Part shown: positions 8,010-11,344 of the stretch, in pieces
Layout: the number at the start of each line of letters is the position of its first letter
Position numbering within the stretch: position 1 is the stretch's first letter
Source of the DNA: Anaerolineales bacterium UBA6131
Lineage (GTDB): Bacteria; Chloroflexota; Anaerolineae; UBA2200
DNA length: 11,344 nt
NCBI GenBank assembly: GCA_002435875.1
Contig: DIVN01000087.1
Coordinates: forward strand, 1 to 11,344
Direction: 5' to 3'
Translations under genes and position numbers: made by a program
Notes under the pieces: generated by a model
What the model was told of the DNA's origin: nothing
Databases searched by the model: none
The model's input: the letters and a program-made list of their open reading frames with translations, nothing else

Positions 8010-9014
8010 CTACTTTTTCGGGGCATTGCCATGTGACGAGAATGGCGTTGGTTTCCACCAGCTCCACTCGACACAGTTGCTACACGAGGGCACATCCTCG
8101 AGGCATCGGCAGAGATGTTTGCGGCGTAGCTCTTGCATCTTTGGCCCATTCCAGGCCTTCATCACGCCATTTGCCACATTGCCCAAGGGATAAGCAGCAT
8201 TAAAGTCGCGGTCACAGCAGACCAGCGTGCCATCCCAATAAATATGAACATGGTACCACAGGTTGGGACAATGATAGCGGTTTCCTCGCCCAGATGCCGC
8301 TTCCCCATCGCTGGAGCGTAGGTCATTGATCTGTTCCACCTGTCCCGCCCAGGAATCGAAGGCTTTGACGTAGACGCGATCAACGCCTGGCACGGTCCAG
8401 GTCCGTTTGAACTCCTCTACTTCGGCGGCCGTCGGCTTGATATCGATGATCTGAACATTCACCCGAGGGCCAGTCATTCTCTTGCTTCGCATTTCGGCAA
8501 AGCGCAGGATATTCTCGCGCGTCACCTCAAAATCGGCGCGGCGACGGACTCGTTCGTACGTCTCACGCGTAACGCCATCCATACAGAGGTAGATAGCCCC
8601 CAATCCCGCGTCCAGCAGTTTGCGGCTGGCCTCTTCGGTGAGCAGCGTGCCATTCGTCGAAATCTCGCTGTGAAGCCCATGGCTGGCACAGTAGGAGATC
8701 ATATCATAGATGCGGGGGTGCAACAGGGGCTCACCCCAGATATGCAAGGTAGTCGTTTGCACATGGGGAGCCATCTCATCAATGATCCGTGTAAACAACC
8801 CATAGTCCATAAAACCCTTGGGGCGTTGAACCATTCCCAGCCCGGTCGGGCACATCACGCACTGCAAATTGCACGCATTCGTCGACTCAATGTACATCCT
8901 GTCCGGATACGTCCATACTCTTGTACGGCCAGAACGATACAGAAGCCATCTGGCCAACGACGTAGTCCGGTGCATGTCTCTACGTAACCGACGCTGTATC
9001 TTGTCTACGACCAT
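8010..9014 (-). CDS. Radical SAM/SPASM domain protein
   Basis: A 334-residue soluble protein. The radical SAM core carries C48-X3-C52-X2-C55 inside ESTNACNLQCVMCP, the site that binds the SAM-cleaving 4Fe-4S cluster. It is followed by WGEP at 93-96 (the GGEP-type SAM-binding motif), ISTNGTLL at 118-125 and MDG at 145-147. The C-terminal part is a SPASM-type auxiliary cluster domain: C249, the DGTLVCCDRDF segment with C266-C267, LGNV at 277-280, and then C302, C304, C311 and C314. Such proteins use a 5'-deoxyadenosyl radical for varied chemistry on peptides, sugars or lipids, and this type is often seen in surface polysaccharide loci. The ATG at 9014 overlaps the end of the B12-type radical SAM gene by 10 bp, with GGAGG 12 nt upstream inside that gene. 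It is probably made together with that enzyme. The substrate is not predictable from the sequence. Confidence 0.9.
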   Translation of the reverse strand: MVVDKIQRRLRRDMHRTTSLARWLLYRSGRTRVWTYPDRMYIESTNACNLQCVMCPTGLGMVQRPKGFMDYGLFTRIIDEMAPHVQTTTLHIWGEPLLHPRIYDMISYCASHGLHSEISTNGTLLTEEASRKLLDAGLGAIYLCMDGVTRETYERVRRRADFEVTRENILRFAEMRSKRMTGPRVNVQIIDIKPTAAEVEEFKRTWTVPGVDRVYVKAFDSWAGQVEQINDLRSSDGEAASGRGNRYHCPNLWYHVHIYWDGTLVCCDRDFNAAYPLGNVANGVMKAWNGPKMQELRRKHLCRCLEDVPSCSNCVEWSWWKPTPFSSHGNAPKK

Positions 9015-10480
9015 GTCCTTGCCATCCCTCCCCGCAACCTGGCGAACCGCTGAAATAGCCCATGACGTTCCAGCCGTCGTGCCAGAACACGCAACGGCTC
9101 AAAGCGCGAGATCCGCCAAATTAGCCCGCCAAGTATCGGCCCAAAAGCCCGCAAGTAGAGCTGCCGCGCCTTGGCCTGGGCGATCTCGTCGTGGGCAATG
9201 CGCATCCACCGGCTCAAGACTGCATCAGGCACCGCCGAGACATTGAGGAAGGGAACCACTTCCTCATCCAGATTCCCATAGTAATAGGCCCGGCTAAAGT
9301 CCTGCGTATATTCGGTCTCTGGCCGCTTTTGCACCAATTCGTCCCATAGGCGCGTCCCTGGGAACGGCGTCGTCAGGCTGAACATCGCCTCGTCCAGCTC
9401 CAGGGAAACGGCTAAGTCCACGGTTTGCTGCATCGTTTCTTCCGTATCGCCAGGAAGCCCAAGCATAAAGTAGCCCTTGGCCTCGATGCCGGCATCTTTG
9501 GTCCACCGCACGGCCTGGCGTACCTGATCGAGCGCGAACCCCTTACCAATGCGTCTCAGGATCTCTGGATTCCCAGATTCGACGCCATAGTGAATGCGCC
9601 TACATCCAGCAGCATACATCTGACGAAGTATGTCGGGGTTGACACGGTCGACGCGCGCCAGACATTGCCAGTGAACATTGAGTCCCTCACTCACAAACAA
9701 TGTCGTCAATGCCTCAAGGCGCTTGAGGTCCAGAGTAAAAAGGTCGTCGATGAAGTAGAAATCACTGATACCATAGTCCGTGATGACCTGACGAAGCTCC
9801 GTCACGATGCTCTGCGGACTGCGCTGTCGGTAGGTCCGCCCAACGATGCCCTTGAAACAATAGGCGCAGTTATAAGGGCATCCCCTACTGGAAAGCACAG
9901 TGACCATCGGCCGGCCCTCCGGCGTGCACAGCCCATATCGGTGCAGGTCGAACAGGTGTCGCGCTGGAAACGGCAGGGCATCCAGATCCGAACATAGTGC
10001 TCGATCCGGATTGGAGACCACTCCACCACGCCCGCGATAGGAGAGGCCCGCGATAGAGCTCAGCTCGGCGCCGTCATTCTCCAATGCGTGGACCAGCTCC
10101 AGTATCGTCTGTTCGCCCTCACCACGAACAACATAGTCTATAACCGGCGACTCCGACAGTATACGCTCCGGATACAGTGTCGCGTGCGGGCCGCCAAGGA
10201 CAATAGGCCTACCGAGTCGTGCTTTGAGAAGCGTTGCTGTGTCTAGCACGCTGTGATAGACAATGGTCATGGCCGTAATGCCAACTAGCTCGGGCGAAAA
10301 GTCGCAGACCGCCTTGACGCTTTCCTCCAGCGAGATCCCAGGATCGAGGCTCAAGTCGAAAATGGCGACTTGATGGTGCGCTTGTTCCAGCATAGCGGCA
10401 AGATACCCCAAACCCAGGGGGGGATAGTCGTTCGCCTTCTTGTTCCATCTTGGGGCAATCAGGGCAATTCTCATACGCAT
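9005..10480 (-). CDS. B12-binding-domain radical SAM protein
   Basis: A 491-residue soluble protein with two recognisable parts. Residues 1 to about 140 form a cobalamin-binding-like Rossmann domain: YPPLGLGYLAAML (19-31), ELVGITAMT, VLGGPHAT (94-101) and VVRGEGEQT (117-125). I see no DxHxxG motif, so any cobalamin would be bound without the lower-ligand histidine, as in many relatives. The radical SAM core has C201-X3-C205-X2-C208 in SSRGCPYNCAYC, then FYFIDDLFTLD (241-251), YGVESGN (298-304), GYFMLGLPGDT (336-346) and TPFPGT (371-376). The family includes methylases and the BchE-type cyclase. The frame is open to 10678, but the extra N-terminus has no domain character, and the ATG at 10480 (or 10474) directly precedes the conserved RIALIAPRW. 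This appears to be the first gene of the operon. The chemistry and substrate are unknown. Confidence 0.9.
   Translation of the reverse strand: MRMRIALIAPRWNKKANDYPPLGLGYLAAMLEQAHHQVAIFDLSLDPGISLEESVKAVCDFSPELVGITAMTIVYHSVLDTATLLKARLGRPIVLGGPHATLYPERILSESPVIDYVVRGEGEQTILELVHALENDGAELSSIAGLSYRGRGGVVSNPDRALCSDLDALPFPARHLFDLHRYGLCTPEGRPMVTVLSSRGCPYNCAYCFKGIVGRTYRQRSPQSIVTELRQVITDYGISDFYFIDDLFTLDLKRLEALTTLFVSEGLNVHWQCLARVDRVNPDILRQMYAAGCRRIHYGVESGNPEILRRIGKGFALDQVRQAVRWTKDAGIEAKGYFMLGLPGDTEETMQQTVDLAVSLELDEAMFSLTTPFPGTRLWDELVQKRPETEYTQDFSRAYYYGNLDEEVVPFLNVSAVPDAVLSRWMRIAHDEIAQAKARQLYLRAFGPILGGLIWRISRFEPLRVLARRLERHGLFQRFARLRGGMARTWS
9027..9031 (-). promoter_or_regulatory. Ribosome binding site of the radical SAM/SPASM gene
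   Basis: GGAGG on the minus strand lies inside the 3' end of the B12-type radical SAM gene, 12 nt before the ATG at 9014. The spacing is longer than usual. An AAGG only 2 nt from the ATG is too close to serve. Together with the 10-bp gene overlap, this points to translational coupling of the two radical SAM genes. Confidence 0.5.
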
Positions 10481-10491
10481 GTCATCTTTCT

Positions 10492-10513
10492 CTGTACTCC
10501 GTACACTGTACTC
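10492..10513. repeat. Direct repeat of CTGTACTC, two copies 14 bp apart
   Basis: On the plus strand CTGTACTC occurs at 10492-10499 and again at 10506-10513. The 6-bp spacer also contains GTAC, making the block rich in GTAC/TGTAC. On the minus strand the block ends 11 nt before the ATG at 10480, and it includes GTACA-G-TGTAC, a 5-bp inverted repeat with a one-base centre. Its place between a presumed promoter and the start codon would suit an operator or a translational control site, but two copies of 8 bp are weak evidence. Confidence 0.4.
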
Positions 10514-10565
10514 ACCACAAGCATCGGTGAAATCGACCCGACCCACTCTGTGTTCTAACGTAGTG

Positions 10566-10598
10566 GTTCTCTCGAGGCTCGAACGAGCGCAGGAGAAC
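10566..10598. repeat. Nested inverted repeat in the leader region
   Basis: The outer arms are GTTCTC (10566-10571) and GAGAAC (10593-10598). The inner arms are GCTCG (10577-10581) and CGAGC (10584-10588), separated by AA. In a minus-strand transcript this could fold as a stem with an internal bulge, lying 86-118 nt upstream of the start codon at 10480. No T-run follows in either direction, so it does not look like an intrinsic terminator. It could be a leader hairpin or a dyad protein-binding site. Confidence 0.4.
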
Positions 10599-10752
10599 GC
10601 CAAAGAATCCGTTTGTCGGGTGCAGTCTAGTGCACACAGATGAATGGCCGATGAAAACCGAACAAGGATTCTCGCCAACCCGACACGTGCACATCACGAC
10701 CCGAACGTGAAGGGTAACCATGGGAGCAACACATCAGGGTAGGGACTTGGGG

Positions 10753-11344
10753 TCACTCCTTCTTTGGCAAGCTCAGGAAATCGAGCAAGAGTTGCTCATC
10801 TTCAGCGATAACCTTAGGTAGGATGAAGAAGAACGTACTGCCTTTGCCTTCTTCGCTCTCGGCCCAGATTCTGCCACGGTGATACTCGACAATATGCTTG
10901 CAGATAGTCAAACCCAGCCCGGTGCCCCGGTAGTGACGCGTCGAGCTGCTATCTACCTGGTAGAAGCGATCAAAAATGCGCTCCAGCTCGCCCTTCGGAA
11001 TGCCCACTCCGCTATCTGCTACAGTAACCTGCAATTGCTCACCAAGGTCGCTGGCCCTAATCTCCACGAGTCCAGCCGGCCCCGTGAACTTGATAGCGTT
11101 GTGCACCAGGTTCGTCAGGACTTGCTCAATGCGCATGCGATCAGCCTGAATGGTCGCGATATCCTGAGGCACCACATTGACCAGTCTAACTTGACTCTGA
11201 TCCGCCAGTGGTCTGAGTTTTTCGACGACAGACTCGCTAACCTCCCCAACCGATACTTCGCTCAGGCGCAGCCTGATCTGACCGGACTCCAGCCGAGAGA
11301 ACTCCAGCAGATCGTTGATGAGCGACTGCAGGTGTGCAGTCTGA
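10753..11344 (-). CDS. Sensor histidine kinase, C-terminal part (5' end beyond the window)
   Basis: The frame is open from the right edge (first full codon at 11343) to a TGA at 10753, giving 196 visible residues. They begin in the second helix of the dimerisation/phosphoacceptor domain (QSLINDLLEFSRLESGQI); the H-box histidine would lie just outside the window. The ATPase domain is complete: N box EQVLTNLVHNAIKFT (about 73-87), G1 box DSGVGIP, F box IFDRFYQVD, G2 box GTGLGLTICKHI and a GKGSTFFF segment. It ends in a short acidic tail of about 20 residues. The protein autophosphorylates and passes the phosphate to a response regulator that is not in this window. The GTG at 11175 is internal and should not be taken as the start, because upstream codons in the same frame encode domain sequence. 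It points the same way as the operon but is separated from it by 272 bp. Confidence 0.93.
   Translation of the reverse strand, partial: QTAHLQSLINDLLEFSRLESGQIRLRLSEVSVGEVSESVVEKLRPLADQSQVRLVNVVPQDIATIQADRMRIEQVLTNLVHNAIKFTGPAGLVEIRASDLGEQLQVTVADSGVGIPKGELERIFDRFYQVDSSSTRHYRGTGLGLTICKHIVEYHRGRIWAESEEGKGSTFFFILPKVIAEDEQLLLDFLSLPKKE

Larger units (their letters stand above)
1..10480 (-). other. Probable single operon of eight genes
   Basis: Eight genes run in the same direction. Junctions in transcription order: 10-bp overlap (9005-9014); an 80-bp gap, or an overlap if an earlier start is used (8009/7930); GTGA overlap (6397-6400); ATGA overlap (4838-4841); 5-bp gap (3241-3245); 6-bp gap (2878-2883); and GTGA overlap (973-976). 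The contents are two radical SAM enzymes, five GT-C-type membrane proteins and one flippase-like protein. No terminator-like hairpin with a T-run was seen inside the run. The operon may continue past the left edge. Confidence 0.75.
10481..10752 (-). promoter_or_regulatory. Intergenic region, probable promoter/leader of the eight-gene operon
   Basis: These 272 bp between the kinase stop and the B12-type radical SAM start form the only sizeable non-coding gap in the window. No convincing -35/-10 pair stands out, and I see no GC-rich hairpin followed by a T-run that would end the kinase transcript, so readthrough from the kinase gene cannot be excluded. Two structured elements lie here and are listed separately: an 8-bp direct repeat close to the start codon and a nested inverted repeat further upstream. 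The open frame that crosses part of this gap on the minus strand (from 10678) is an extension of the downstream gene and shows no domain character. The promoter assignment rests on position alone. Confidence 0.45.

Noticed and set aside
7930..8067. Extended N-terminus of paralogue B from GTG 8067 or GTG 8004
   Set aside because: The extra 25-46 residues are Ser/Thr-rich without domain features, the 8067 start would overlap the SPASM gene by 58 bp, and no good ribosome binding site precedes either GTG. It is not excluded by experiment.
10481..10678. 66-residue N-terminal extension of the B12-type radical SAM protein
   Set aside because: The extension crosses the leader repeats, has an irregular composition, and the family normally begins at the RIALIAPRW strand encoded right after the ATG at 10480.
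10676..10752. Possible intrinsic terminator after the kinase gene
   Set aside because: Only a 4-bp ACCC/GGGT pairing and a GTGCAC palindrome were found, with no following T-run.
1..11344. CRISPR array, tRNA/rRNA genes, insertion sequence or phage signs
   Set aside because: No regular spaced repeats, no tRNA-like cloverleaf, no transposase or integrase motifs and no terminal inverted repeats were seen. The window is densely filled by the genes listed.

Overview
The window reads as part of a bacterial chromosome of moderately high GC (mid-50s percent by eye), densely coded and entirely on the minus strand. The family mix (several large polytopic GT-C glycosyltransferases with a WxDEA loop and an SPLHVWYSQE-type motif, next to radical SAM enzymes) is what I would expect from a Chloroflexota genome such as an Anaerolineae-like lineage. 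That is inference from family recollection, because the window holds no rRNA, tRNA or other taxonomic marker.

Layout in transcription order (right to left). At the right edge lies the C-terminal half of a sensor histidine kinase (10753 to beyond 11344). A 272-bp non-coding stretch follows, carrying an 8-bp direct repeat just upstream of the next start codon and a nested inverted repeat further up. Then comes one continuous run of eight tightly packed genes: a cobalamin-binding-type radical SAM protein (9005-10480); a radical SAM/SPASM protein (8010-9014); two tandem paralogous GT39-like membrane glycosyltransferases (6397-7929 and 4838-6400); a third, divergent GT-C protein (3246-4841); a small four-helix EamA/ArnE-ArnF-like transporter (2884-3240); a long GT-C-like membrane protein with a soluble C-terminal domain (973-2877); and a PMT-type GT39 protein whose 3' end runs off the left edge (1-976). 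Three junctions are 4-bp ATGA/GTGA stop-start overlaps, one is a 10-bp overlap, two are gaps of 5-6 bp, and one gap is 80 bp or shorter depending on the start chosen. The eight genes are therefore very probably one operon.

How the genes may work together (inference): GT-C enzymes take sugars from polyprenyl-phosphate donors and act on the outer face of the membrane, and ArnE/ArnF-type proteins move polyprenyl-phosphate-sugars across it. Five such enzymes plus a flippase-like protein suggest a pathway decorating a surface polymer, lipid or exported protein. The two radical SAM enzymes at the head of the operon could chemically modify a sugar, lipid carrier or acceptor before or after transfer. 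The window contains no cytoplasmic GT2/GT4 transferase, no nucleotide-sugar enzymes and no polyprenyl-phosphate sugar synthase, so donor supply must come from elsewhere or from beyond the left edge. The substrate and product cannot be named from the sequence.
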